In this document: positions 9,302 to 16,817 of the stretch, one piece after another
Numbering within the stretch: position 1 is the first letter of the stretch
Layout of the letters: each line of letters starts with the position of its first letter
NCBI GenBank assembly: GCA_039208045.1
Contig: JBCCRH010000028.1
Coordinates: forward strand, 1-24,562
DNA: 24,562 nucleotides
Origin: JBCCRH01 sp039208045
Lineage (GTDB): Bacteria > Bacteroidota > Bacteroidia > Chitinophagales > Saprospiraceae
Direction of reading: 5' to 3'
Program-made: the position numbers and the translations under genes
Notes under the pieces: generated by a model
What the model saw: the letters and a program-made list of their open reading frames with translations, nothing else
The model's database searches: none
Told to the model about the DNA's origin: nothing

Positions 9302-9800
9302 CGATACTGCTGTCATTGAATTATGTGTGGAGGCTGATTTTGAACGGATTGCAGCAATCTATAACGAATATATCCTCTTGGGCAATAGCACCATGCAGGA
9401 AACCTTGTACACCACTGAAAAAATTAAGCAGTGGCATCAAGGATTCAACGAGCGAGAGCGCTTGTATGTGTTGCGAAACCAACAGGAAGTCATCGGTTGG
9501 GGGATTATTAAGCGCTACAGTGATCGGGAAGGCTATCGTTTTGCTTGTGAAACGTCGGTCTACCTCACCCAATCAGAGTTGCGGAAAGGCTATGGTAGCT
9601 ATATGAAACGCTTCCTAATTGGGGCGGCTAAAGAACTCGGCTATCGCCATTTGGTGGCCAAAATATTTGCTACTAACGAGGCGAGTATTGCTTATAACCA
9701 GAAGCTAGGCTACAGCATTGTGGGCCGGCAGCATAAGATTGGCTTCAAAAATGGCAAGTGGCTCGACATCGTCATTATGCAATATTTAATAGAAGACTAG
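9282..9800 (+). CDS. GNAT N-acetyltransferase, phosphinothricin-acetyltransferase-like
   Basis: The product is 172 residues. Motif A reads ETSVYLTQSELRKGYGSYM, with the acyl-CoA loop RKGYGS at 101-106; motif B includes ATNEASIAYNQKLGY (130-144). The tail IGFKNGKWLDIVIMQ is the signature end of the phosphinothricin/methionine-sulfone acetyltransferase branch, which N-acylates the alpha-amino group of amino acids or analogues. The ATG at 9282 lies inside the last codons of the amidohydrolase gene (20-base overlap), a strong sign of translational coupling. In Geobacillus NSAR operons a GNAT supplies the N-succinyl-amino acid substrate of the racemase; the same role is likely here. Acyl donor and amino-acid preference cannot be read from sequence. 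Confidence 0.9.
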   Translation: MNLTPVNDTAVIELCVEADFERIAAIYNEYILLGNSTMQETLYTTEKIKQWHQGFNERERLYVLRNQQEVIGWGIIKRYSDREGYRFACETSVYLTQSELRKGYGSYMKRFLIGAAKELGYRHLVAKIFATNEASIAYNQKLGYSIVGRQHKIGFKNGKWLDIVIMQYLIED

Positions 9801-9868
9801 AATTTGACCAACTTATTTGAACAAGACCGGTCACTTGCTTTTATATATGAACATATTATCATTTTATC

Positions 9869-10636
9869 ATGCCTAAAAATATACGTATGCAACAGTCCGC
9901 CCTACCTCGTTCCTTAGAGCGCTTGGTTACACTCCTAAAAACTAGCTTGCAGGAGGGGAAGCTCAACCCCAAACGAGCGAAGGAATTAGTACTAGAAGCC
10001 GATGTGCAAGTTGAAGATATGATGCACTATGCTGATTTTGAGCACCCTACTCCCGATTGCTATGGTCGTAAAATGGTGTACGATGGTGGGCAGTTTGAAG
10101 TGATGGTCATGTCGTGGAACCCTGGCGACTATTCTTCTATCCACAATCATGGCTACACGGAATGGGGTGTGGTGCAAGTATTTGGCAATACGCATCACTT
10201 CATTTATAACATTAAGGACAATCAGATGGCTTTCGCCAAACGGGAACTGCTCATGGCAGGGGAAGCCATCAAGGTAAACAATGCGCTGATTCACCAAATG
10301 GGCAATGCTACTACAGCACCCTATCTGACGCTACATGTGTATGGTGCGAGCTGTCGTGATGAAGCTGTTACCGCTGATGCTAAAAACTATGATTTGGAGC
10401 TAGATCGCATTGCGCATACTTGTGGGGGTGCCTTCTTTGACTTACCTAAAGAACAAGTGCATAGCATCGAAGCAGGAGTAGAACCAACACAAGAGGTTTT
10501 CCTACACTACGCTCACTTACTCATGGATTACTACAACCGCCAAGTGCAGACCGATGATATTATTGCTAAAAAGCGCCAGTTATTCGAAAAAATGGAGGCG
10601 TATACGTTTGAGGATATGGCAGTAGAGACGGTATAG
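9869..10636 (+). CDS. Cysteine-dioxygenase-like cupin protein
   Basis: The product is 255 residues. The cupin core carries the three-histidine iron site of thiol dioxygenases: H92 and H94 in SSIHNHGYTEWG and H142 in NNALIHQMGN. Tyr158 sits close to the position of the catalytic tyrosine (Tyr157 in mammalian CDO). The residue equivalent to mammalian Cys93, which forms the Cys-Tyr cofactor, is Trp or Gly here, as expected for bacterial enzymes. The likely reaction is O2-dependent oxidation of cysteine or a related thiol to a sulfinate. The family also contains 3-mercaptopropionate dioxygenases, so the substrate is open. It follows the GNAT gene by 68 bases and could share the transcript or have its own promoter. 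A second possible start is the ATG seven codons in. Confidence 0.75.
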   Translation: MPKNIRMQQSALPRSLERLVTLLKTSLQEGKLNPKRAKELVLEADVQVEDMMHYADFEHPTPDCYGRKMVYDGGQFEVMVMSWNPGDYSSIHNHGYTEWGVVQVFGNTHHFIYNIKDNQMAFAKRELLMAGEAIKVNNALIHQMGNATTAPYLTLHVYGASCRDEAVTADAKNYDLELDRIAHTCGGAFFDLPKEQVHSIEAGVEPTQEVFLHYAHLLMDYYNRQVQTDDIIAKKRQLFEKMEAYTFEDMAVETV

Positions 10637-10672
10637 ATAAAAGATGTATTTTGAATATAAAATGACTACCAC

Positions 10673-11992
10673 ATGAAGACACTCTTATTTTCTATTTGCT
10701 CACTTCTATTCTCCGCTACACTTATGGCGCAAACCTTTAACCAAGCAAAAATGGATAGTCTGTTCCAACTGCTAGCGGCTAACCAAAAAGGGATGGGAAC
10801 TATTTCTATCTACCAAGATGGGAAAGAAGTGTATACCAATGCCATTGGCTTCATGGATTTAGCAAATAAGAAGGCAGCCACCCCTGCTACCAAGTACCGA
10901 ATTGGTTCCATCACCAAGACGTTTACGGCAACGCTTATCCTTCAGCTGGTAGAAGCAGGTAAATTGAGCTTAGATACCAAACTTTCCACTTTTTTCCCCG
11001 AAGTCGTCAATGCAAAGCGTATTACGATAGAGCAGATGCTGCGGCACCGCTCGGGCATCTTCAATGTGACTAGCGCACCAGACTATCTGAGCTGGATGGA
11101 GCAGCCAATTAGCCGCAAGGCGATGGTAGATAAAATTGTAGCGAGTGGTAGTACTTTTGATCCCGGTATCCGCATGGAGTATTCCAACTCCAATTATATT
11201 TTACTCACCTATATTTTAGAAGATTTGATGGGCATGTCGCTAGCCGAAGCCTTGCAGCGGCATATCTGCGTGCCTTGTGGCTTAACCAATACCTTTTATG
11301 GTGGGAAAATCAATCCCGCTAATAACGAAGCCCTTTCTTACAACTACCTATCCGGTTGGCAGCTCGCCACCGAAACGGATATGAGCGTCCCTGAAGGTGC
11401 AGGTGCCTTTGTCTCCACTGCCAGTGATGTCAATCGTTTTTTCAATTGCATCTTCGACCAGAAAGTACTCTCCGAAGCTTCCCTCAAAGCCATGACCCAG
11501 CTTACGGATGGATTTGGCCTGGGCATTTTCACCGTTCCTTTTTACGATAAGCAGGGCTTAGGACACAATGGCGGTATTGATGGCTTTATATCCAATTCCT
11601 TCCATTTTCCTGATGATGGCGTAGGTATTACCTACCTTTCTAATGGAGCGGTTATGCCCCTCAATGACATTATGATCGGAGTACTCAGCATCTACTTTGA
11701 TAAGCCGTACGACTTGCCCGATTTTAGCCCAGCATTGGTACTTTCTTCTGAAGACTTGGATCAATATTTAGGTGTGTATGCTAGCCCTACTTTTCCACTT
11801 AAGCTGACCTTCACCAAAGATGGCGATGTACTGATGGCGCAAGCTACGGGGCAGTCGAGCTTTCCATTAGAAGCCTACGGTGTGCATCAGTTTCGGTTTG
11901 ATCCCGCAGGGATCAAGCTAGAGTTTGTGCCAGCGGAGCAGAAAGTGACGCTTATGCAGGGAGGGGGGACGTTTGAGTTTACTCGGGAGTGA
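10673..11992 (+). CDS. Exported beta-lactamase-related serine hydrolase (class C fold)
   Basis: The product is 439 residues with a signal peptide (hydrophobic 4-17, cleavage near LMAQ-T). The three penicillin-recognising motifs are present: S79-I-T-K82 (SxxK, nucleophile Ser79), Y170-S-N172 (YxN), and HNGG at 298-301 in the place of the KTG box. An HxG third box is typical of the esterase/D-aminopeptidase/EstB-like branch rather than of true AmpC beta-lactamases. A short beta-rich C-terminal domain (about 350-439) follows, as in many such periplasmic hydrolases. The substrate is unknown: a peptide, ester or cell-wall fragment is possible. It lies 36 bases after the cupin gene on the same strand, so co-transcription is possible but not shown. 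Confidence 0.9.
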   Translation: MKTLLFSICSLLFSATLMAQTFNQAKMDSLFQLLAANQKGMGTISIYQDGKEVYTNAIGFMDLANKKAATPATKYRIGSITKTFTATLILQLVEAGKLSLDTKLSTFFPEVVNAKRITIEQMLRHRSGIFNVTSAPDYLSWMEQPISRKAMVDKIVASGSTFDPGIRMEYSNSNYILLTYILEDLMGMSLAEALQRHICVPCGLTNTFYGGKINPANNEALSYNYLSGWQLATETDMSVPEGAGAFVSTASDVNRFFNCIFDQKVLSEASLKAMTQLTDGFGLGIFTVPFYDKQGLGHNGGIDGFISNSFHFPDDGVGITYLSNGAVMPLNDIMIGVLSIYFDKPYDLPDFSPALVLSSEDLDQYLGVYASPTFPLKLTFTKDGDVLMAQATGQSSFPLEAYGVHQFRFDPAGIKLEFVPAEQKVTLMQGGGTFEFTRE

Positions 11993-12072
11993 GTATTAAG
12001 TATCTACTGTATCCCTCTTTAAAGTTTGCCAGAAAACGCTTAATTTTAGATATACAATTATGACTACTGCTT

Positions 12073-12273
12073 ATGAAAATTGCAAATAGCACTAATGAAT
12101 TAGTGATAACTATTCCGAAGGGTATCTTGGAGCTAAAAGAGATACAGGACTTTCTTGACCTTATTAAATACAAAATGATTGTAGCTAGAAGTCAAGCATC
12201 AGATGCTCAAATAGAAGAAATGACCAATGAGATTAACGAGGAATTAGGAAAGTGGAATCAAGATAATCATTAA
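12073..12273 (+). CDS. Putative antitoxin partner of a PIN-domain toxin
   Basis: This is a 66-residue acidic protein directly upstream of, and sharing one base (TAATG) with, the PIN-domain gene. The N-terminus (NELVITIPKGILELKEIQDF) looks like a short beta strand followed by a helix. The C-terminal half (from about 40) is a charged helix rich in Glu and Asn, suited to wrapping around a toxin. I see no clear AbrB, RHH or Phd domain, so it is not an obvious VapB of the known DNA-binding classes. The region is more AT-rich than its surroundings, consistent with horizontal transfer. The call rests on gene order, size and overlap. Confidence 0.7.
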   Translation: MKIANSTNELVITIPKGILELKEIQDFLDLIKYKMIVARSQASDAQIEEMTNEINEELGKWNQDNH

Positions 12274-12710
12274 TGAAAATAGTACTTGACACAAATATAC
12301 TGATCAGTACAATAATGAGTTCCAACGGTATTGTTGGGACTTTTTTATTAAATGACCTAAAGGCGTTTGAAAAATACTCCTGTTACTACTTGTACGTCGA
12401 AATATTCGACAAAAAAGAAAAGATCACGAAGTACTCAGGACTACCAGAAAAGGATATCCTTGAATTGCTTTATTTAGTTCTGAAAAAAATTCAATTTATC
12501 AATGAGCATCAAATCTCCAAAACAAGTTGGACTAAAGCAAAAGCGCTCACAGAAGATATCGATGTAAAAGATATAAGCTTCGTCGCTCTCACTATTGAGT
12601 TAGGTGGGATATTGTGGACCGGAGATAAGAAACTGTATACAGGATTAAGAAAAAAGGGGTTCATGGATATTGTCATTTTAGAAGATTTAAAAAAGTTGAT
12701 AAGTAAGTAA
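12273..12710 (+). CDS. PIN-domain protein, probable VapC-type toxin ribonuclease
   Basis: The product is 145 residues, the normal size of a single PIN domain. The acidic active-site set is visible: D6 in VLDTNIL, E43 in YVEIF, D97 and D100 in DIDVKDISFVAL, and D118 in WTGDKKL. These bind Mg2+ or Mn2+ in PIN nucleases, which cleave RNA (often tRNA or rRNA) when freed from the antitoxin. The gene starts on the last base of the upstream 66-residue ORF, the usual antitoxin-toxin coupling. Base composition is clearly AT-richer than the flanking metabolic genes, suggesting acquisition. All catalytic residues are present, so it is probably functional. Confidence 0.82.
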   Translation: MKIVLDTNILISTIMSSNGIVGTFLLNDLKAFEKYSCYYLYVEIFDKKEKITKYSGLPEKDILELLYLVLKKIQFINEHQISKTSWTKAKALTEDIDVKDISFVALTIELGGILWTGDKKLYTGLRKKGFMDIVILEDLKKLISK

Positions 12711-12743
12711 GCTGTTATTGTCTACCGTCTCCAACTAATTTGG

Positions 12744-12774
12744 TTGCCCAAATACCCGACTCTTCGTACATTTG
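12744..12774 (+). promoter_or_regulatory. Predicted Bacteroidota-type promoter of the arginase gene
   Basis: The -7 box TACATTTG (12767-12774) fits the Bacteroidota consensus TAnnTTTG exactly. A TTG at 12744-12746 stands 20 bases upstream in the -33 position. Transcription would start near 12781, giving a leader of about 15 bases before the ATG at 12796. This is a pattern match only. Confidence 0.6.
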
Positions 12775-12786
12775 GTGTAACCAAAT
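12770..12786. promoter_or_regulatory. Dyad overlapping the arginase -7 box, possible operator
   Basis: ATTTGGT (12770-12776) and ACCAAAT (12780-12786) form a perfect 7-bp dyad around GTA. A further copy, AATTTGGTT, lies at 12737-12745 next to the -33 box and is the exact inverse of AACCAAATT at 12779-12787. The position over the -7 box and transcription start is where a repressor would act. The regulator is unknown. Confidence 0.45.
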
Positions 12787-12795
12787 TATAAAATT

Positions 12796-13782
12796 ATGCC
12801 CGCCATTAAAATTATTAAAAACCGCTCCGACATCGGAGCAGGAACCCGTGGTTCCGACCTAGGCGTTGATGCCATTGAAGTAGCCGCCATCAATGCTGAA
12901 AGTACGTTCTTTAAAGACCTTCCTTATGTGGATGTAAAGACCCACAACGAAACGATTTACGACAAGGTAAAAGGCACTTTTGCTAAGCGTATCACACACG
13001 TACGGGAGCAGTGCCAACGAGTAGCTAGCGTGACGCGAGAAGTACTTCGTGCACAGCAATTCCCCATTGTATTGTCCGGGGATCATTCGTCTGCTTTGGG
13101 GACGATCAGTGGGATCAAGGCGCAATATCCAGATAAGCGCTTGGGGATCATCTGGATTGATGCGCATGCCGATTTGCACTCGCCCTTTACTTCTCCTTCT
13201 GGAAATGTGCATGGCATGCCGCTAGCGGCTGCCTTGGATGAGAACAATTTGGAGCATCAAATCAATCAGGTAACGCCCTACACGCAAGGCGAATGGGAAC
13301 GCCTCAAAAATGTAGGAATAGACGGCCCCAAAGTACTCCCCGAACACCTCCTCTTTTTTGGCGTACGCGATACAGAAGCGCCAGAAGATTACCTCATGGA
13401 ACGCCTAAATATTAAGAACTACACGGTACATGAAGTGCGCTACCGGGGCTTACAACGCTGTTTAGCGGAAGCGAAAGAACAGCTCCACGACTGCGACTTG
13501 CTCTACATCTCGTTCGATGTAGATAGCCTCGATTGCGACCTGATTTCTAAAGGTACTGGCACGCCAGTATCGAAGGGATTCGACCCGCATGAGCTTATTT
13601 TGCTCATCAATGGATTAATGGCAAGTGGCAAGGTGGCTTGCCTGGAAATTTGTGAAGTCAATCCCCTTTTGGACAATAAAGGGAATAAGATGGCAGAAAC
13701 GGCCTTCAAAGTGCTGGAAGCGGTGGTGGAACAACTGCACCGCTCCGAGCACATAGCAGAGATAGAAGGAGTACTAGCCTAA
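12796..13782 (+). CDS. Arginase (ureohydrolase family)
   Basis: The product is 328 residues. Manganese ligands of the ureohydrolase fold are all present: H97 in SGDHSS, D122/H124/D126 in IDAHADLH, and D241/D243 in FDVDSLD. The substrate loop SGNVHGMP (135-142) is the arginase signature that binds the alpha-amino and carboxyl groups of arginine, which distinguishes it from agmatinase. GTGTPVSKGF and EICEVNPLLDNKG (284-296) complete the family pattern. The reaction is arginine + H2O to ornithine + urea. It has its own predicted promoter and a dyad over the -7 box. Its stop overlaps the stop of the convergent hydrolase gene by 9 bases. Confidence 0.93.
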   Translation: MPAIKIIKNRSDIGAGTRGSDLGVDAIEVAAINAESTFFKDLPYVDVKTHNETIYDKVKGTFAKRITHVREQCQRVASVTREVLRAQQFPIVLSGDHSSALGTISGIKAQYPDKRLGIIWIDAHADLHSPFTSPSGNVHGMPLAAALDENNLEHQINQVTPYTQGEWERLKNVGIDGPKVLPEHLLFFGVRDTEAPEDYLMERLNIKNYTVHEVRYRGLQRCLAEAKEQLHDCDLLYISFDVDSLDCDLISKGTGTPVSKGFDPHELILLINGLMASGKVACLEICEVNPLLDNKGNKMAETAFKVLEAVVEQLHRSEHIAEIEGVLA

Positions 13783-14670
13783 GTGTTTCTTGAAAAAATC
13801 GATAGTACGTGTCCAGGCCAAGCTTGCTGCTGCTGCATCAAAGCGAGGAGTGGTATCGTTGTGGAAGCCGTGGTTGGCATTGGCGTACATGTGGGCTTCG
13901 TAGACTTTATTGTTGGCTTTTAGGGCCGCTTCGTAGGCGGGCCAGCCTGCATTGACCCGTTTATCTAGTTCGCCATAGTGGAGCAGTAGGGGTGCCTGAA
14001 TTTGGGGTACCTCGGCTGCTGCCGCTTGCCGACCGTAGAAAGGCACTGCCGCAGATAAACCAGGGAGCCGGACAGCCATCATATTGGAAATCCAACCGCC
14101 AAAGCAAAAGCCCACCACGCCTACCTTACCGGTACACATCGGGTGTGTTTTAAGGTGATCATAAGCGGCTATAAAATCATCCAGCATCTCATTACGATCT
14201 CGCTGGCGTTGCATGGCGCGACCATCGTCGTCATTGCCCGGATAGCCGCCGAGTGGCGTCAGCGCATCTGGTGAGAGCGAAACAAATCCAGCTAGAGCTG
14301 CCCTACGACCTACATCGGCGATATGAGGATTAAGTCCCCTATTTTCGTGTACGACAATGATGCCTGGCAGTTTTTCTTGTTGTGCTGCGGGCATAGCCAG
14401 CTGGCCTTTGATAGTGATACCACTAGTAGGTGAGGTGTACCTAATCGTTTGCACTTCCAAGCGAGGATCGTCTGCTCGCACTTGCTGTAGATCTTTATAG
14501 TTGGGCAGCAGGTAAGACAGTAAGGTAGGCACGGTGAGACCTCCTACGGCATAGACCGACAATTGCTCGACAAAGGCGCGGCGGTCAATTTGATTGTGGG
14601 CGTATTGATCGTATAGGTCATACACTTCTTGCTGGAGATTCAATTTATTGTTCTTTTTCATATGTTTCAT
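13774..14670 (-). CDS. Dienelactone-hydrolase family protein with Tat-like N-terminus
   Basis: The alpha/beta-hydrolase triad of dienelactone hydrolases is visible: nucleophile Cys in GFCFGG, Asp in GELDKRV and His in NANHGFHN, together with the HENRG loop (Glu and Arg) that activates the cysteine. Residues before the domain include DRRAFVEQL followed by the hydrophobic SVYAVGGLTVPTLLSYLL, which resembles a twin-arginine export signal with an unusually long n-region. Likely substrate: a lactone or ester; natural substrate unknown. Start chosen at MKHMKK (14670); starts at 14709 and 14661 are also possible, since no ribosome-binding site decides it. The gene is convergent with arginase, with 9 bases of shared 3' end. 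Confidence 0.88.
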   Translation of the reverse strand: MKHMKKNNKLNLQQEVYDLYDQYAHNQIDRRAFVEQLSVYAVGGLTVPTLLSYLLPNYKDLQQVRADDPRLEVQTIRYTSPTSGITIKGQLAMPAAQQEKLPGIIVVHENRGLNPHIADVGRRAALAGFVSLSPDALTPLGGYPGNDDDGRAMQRQRDRNEMLDDFIAAYDHLKTHPMCTGKVGVVGFCFGGWISNMMAVRLPGLSAAVPFYGRQAAAAEVPQIQAPLLLHYGELDKRVNAGWPAYEAALKANNKVYEAHMYANANHGFHNDTTPRFDAAAASLAWTRTIDFFKKHLG

Positions 14671-14778
14671 ATTGCTGTTTTGATTTGCTACAATATAATG
14701 GCTAAGCACTAGAATAAGAATCCCCTAGATTTCTGTATTTTGATTCCATATCATTATTTATTCCAAAAATTGGACAAA

Positions 14779-15030
14779 ATGGCAAAAAAAGAACTACATG
14801 AGTACACGCTCGAAGAGCTACAGAGTAAAGCGAAAGGCCAGAAAACGGTAACTAGCATCCTAATTGGTCTCATCATTGCTTTATTTGGTGTATCTCTTTA
14901 CGGCCTATTCGCACGAGGTGATTCCGGTGGCACTATGGTGATCGGCTTTGCGCTTTTGAGTATTGTGCTGCTCAACTTCCAACAGCTGAAAAAAATAAAT
15001 GAAGAAATTGCCAAAAGAGTAGACGGATAA
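14779..15030 (+). CDS. Small two-helix membrane protein
   Basis: From the ATG at 14779 (MAKKELHEYTLEELQ) the product is 83 residues. An upstream ATG at 14740 is in frame but adds a non-conserved-looking leader. An N-terminal charged helix is followed by two membrane segments (TSILIGLIIALFGVSLYGLF and the following VIGFALLSIVLLNF), joined by a short Gly/Ser/Asp turn, then a basic helix (QQLKKINEEIAKRVDG). Small proteins of this architecture are common in Bacteroidota; no function is established. The stop codon is followed immediately, with no gap, by the ATG of the racemase gene, so the two are probably co-translated. Confidence 0.75.
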   Translation: MAKKELHEYTLEELQSKAKGQKTVTSILIGLIIALFGVSLYGLFARGDSGGTMVIGFALLSIVLLNFQQLKKINEEIAKRVDG

Positions 15031-15795
15031 ATGAGCTCAAGAATCATTGGAATTGGAGGGGGAGTGGGCCCGATGGCAGGGGTAAAGCTCCATGAAAAGA
15101 TTGTTGCGCTCACCCCTGCTACTTCCGATAAGGAGCATTTGGATGTATTTCACTTTTCTTGCTCTAGCGACATTGCAGACCGAACGCGCTACAGTCTCAC
15201 TGGCGAGGGGGAAAATCCAGCGATGGGTATGTTTCGTAAAGTAAAGGCTATCCATCAAGCAGCAGCGGTTTATCAGAAAGAGGTGGTGCTGGGCATTCCT
15301 TGTAATTCTTTTCATGTGCCCGTTATTTTTACGGTATTCCGAGAATTGGTTCACCAACACTATCCTACTACCCGATTGATCCACATGCTGGAAGAAACAG
15401 CTCAGTACCTCAACGCCCATTTGCCCAAGCTCCAAAAAGTAGGGTTACTCTCTACTACAGGCACGCGCCAATCCAAGGTATACCAGCACACGTTGGCTAT
15501 TAGCCTTTCGGCAAAAACTGAACTGATCGAAGTGCCCGAACAGTTGCAAGCACAAGTGCATGAAAGCATCTACCACCCAGAATGGGGCATCAAAGCACAT
15601 AGCGGTTCCACGCCAAAGGCGCGCGCTAATTTTCTACACTTTGCCAATGTGTTGATAGAGGCAGGAGCAGAGGCAATTATTCTCGGTTGTACCGAAATAC
15701 CCTTAGTTTTGTCAGAACCGGAGCTACAGGGTACTCCCTTGGTAGATCCCGTACACATTTTAGCGAAAGCGTTAATTGCAGAAGCCCCTGCATAA
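15031..15795 (+). CDS. Aspartate/glutamate racemase family protein
   Basis: The product is 254 residues, typical of the Asp/Glu racemase superfamily. The N-terminal GIGGGVGPMAG (7-17) is the family signature, and the two-cysteine catalytic pair is present: C91 in IPCNSFH and C220 in LGCTEIPL. These act as acid and base on the two faces of the alpha carbon, without PLP. Amino-acid specificity cannot be assigned; aspartate is the default for this subgroup but broad-specificity members exist. The gene abuts the stop of the small membrane protein gene and is followed within 25 bases by the rhodanese gene. D-amino acids could feed the cell wall or be exported; this is inference. Confidence 0.88.
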   Translation: MSSRIIGIGGGVGPMAGVKLHEKIVALTPATSDKEHLDVFHFSCSSDIADRTRYSLTGEGENPAMGMFRKVKAIHQAAAVYQKEVVLGIPCNSFHVPVIFTVFRELVHQHYPTTRLIHMLEETAQYLNAHLPKLQKVGLLSTTGTRQSKVYQHTLAISLSAKTELIEVPEQLQAQVHESIYHPEWGIKAHSGSTPKARANFLHFANVLIEAGAEAIILGCTEIPLVLSEPELQGTPLVDPVHILAKALIAEAPA

Positions 15796-15820
15796 CTTTT
15801 ACCCGATACTGGGGGTTAGT

Positions 15821-16222
15821 ATGTACAAAAAGAAAGCTATCATGGAACTCGAAACGAATGGAGGATGCCAAATTAGCCGATGGGAACTCCACAAGCGGAT
15901 GCTAGATAACCTTAGTCCGGAGCGCTTCGGCGAAGCAATGGCAGAAGAAGGGAACATCATTTTAGATGTGCGCACAGCGAGTGAATTTCAATACTATCAC
16001 TTGCCTAATGCCATCAATTTAGACTATTTAGCGGAAGATTTTCTGGATCGCTTAGAAGCCTTGGATGCCTCCCGTACCTATTGCGTTTATTGCAGATCGG
16101 GTCGCCGTAGTACTCGTGTTTGCACGCTGATGGCCAATAGTGGGTTCACAAAAGTATTGCACTTGGATGGGGGGCTAAACCAATGGGAAGCCCATTTTAA
16201 GCAGGCTGATAAGCACGGCTGA
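15821..16222 (+). CDS. Rhodanese-like sulfurtransferase domain protein
   Basis: A single rhodanese domain spans nearly the whole protein. LDVRTASEFQYYHLPNAINLD is the CDC25-type first motif, and CVYCRSGRRSTR carries the active-site loop, in which the second Cys is the persulfide nucleophile followed by RSGRR. LHLDGGLNQWEAHF is the usual C-terminal motif. Starts at 15776 (overlapping the racemase gene), 15821 and 15842 are all in frame; 15821 is preferred because it clears the racemase stop and keeps a short basic N-terminus. The likely role is sulfur transfer or thiol chemistry in the cytosol; the partner is unknown. Its TGA shares one base with the ATG of the following gene. Confidence 0.85.
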   Translation: MYKKKAIMELETNGGCQISRWELHKRMLDNLSPERFGEAMAEEGNIILDVRTASEFQYYHLPNAINLDYLAEDFLDRLEALDASRTYCVYCRSGRRSTRVCTLMANSGFTKVLHLDGGLNQWEAHFKQADKHG

Positions 16223-16797
16223 TGCACGAGCAACTAATCGAGAAGATCAACGCTTGCACCCTTTGTGCGGAGCACTTGCCACTTGGCCCACGCCCTATTT
16301 TCAGGCTGCATCCAGCTGCCAAGATTGTCCTCATTAGCCAGGCTCCTGGCCGCTTAGCTCACCAAAGTGGTATTGCTTGGGACGATCAAAGTGGTCGCCG
16401 CCTGCGCACTTGGCTCGATGTGGATGAAACTACCTTCTATGACACGCCCCACTTCGCCATTTTACCCATGGGCTTTTGCTACCCTGGAAAAGGCAAAACA
16501 GGCGACTTGCCGCCGCGTAAAGAATGTGCCCCACAATGGCATGCCGCTGTGTTACGGCTAATGCCAAATGTCGAATTGAGCTTGGTGATCGGGCAATATG
16601 CGCAAAAAGAATATTTGGGTAAAACCCGAAAAAAGAACTTGACGGAAACGGTACGTGCCTTTGAAGAATACCTACCGCACTATTTGCCCCTACCGCATCC
16701 TTCGCCCTTAAATGTGCGCTGGCGCCGCAAGAACGAGTGGTTTGAAGAAGAAGTACTGCCTACACTGCGAGAGCGAGTGCATCGCATTATTAGCTAG
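16222..16797 (+). CDS. Uracil-DNA glycosylase family protein, four-cysteine (Fe-S) type
   Basis: The product is 191 residues. The N-terminal CTLC (C12, C15) plus C86 and C102, spaced by 15 residues, reproduces the CxxC...Cx(14-17)C arrangement that holds a [4Fe-4S] cluster in family 4/5 UDGs. The first active-site region, ISQAPGRLAHQSG (38-50), is a variant of the GEAPG motif and lacks the usual acidic residue after it. The second motif, HPSPLN (159-164), is intact. The expected activity would be removal of uracil or another damaged base, but the altered motif makes exact activity uncertain. The gene overlaps the rhodanese gene by one base, which may matter for sulfur or cluster supply, though this is speculative. 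Confidence 0.85.
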   Translation: MHEQLIEKINACTLCAEHLPLGPRPIFRLHPAAKIVLISQAPGRLAHQSGIAWDDQSGRRLRTWLDVDETTFYDTPHFAILPMGFCYPGKGKTGDLPPRKECAPQWHAAVLRLMPNVELSLVIGQYAQKEYLGKTRKKNLTETVRAFEEYLPHYLPLPHPSPLNVRWRRKNEWFEEEVLPTLRERVHRIIS

Positions 16798-16817
16798 CAA
16801 AGAGCGATGACCCCCTA

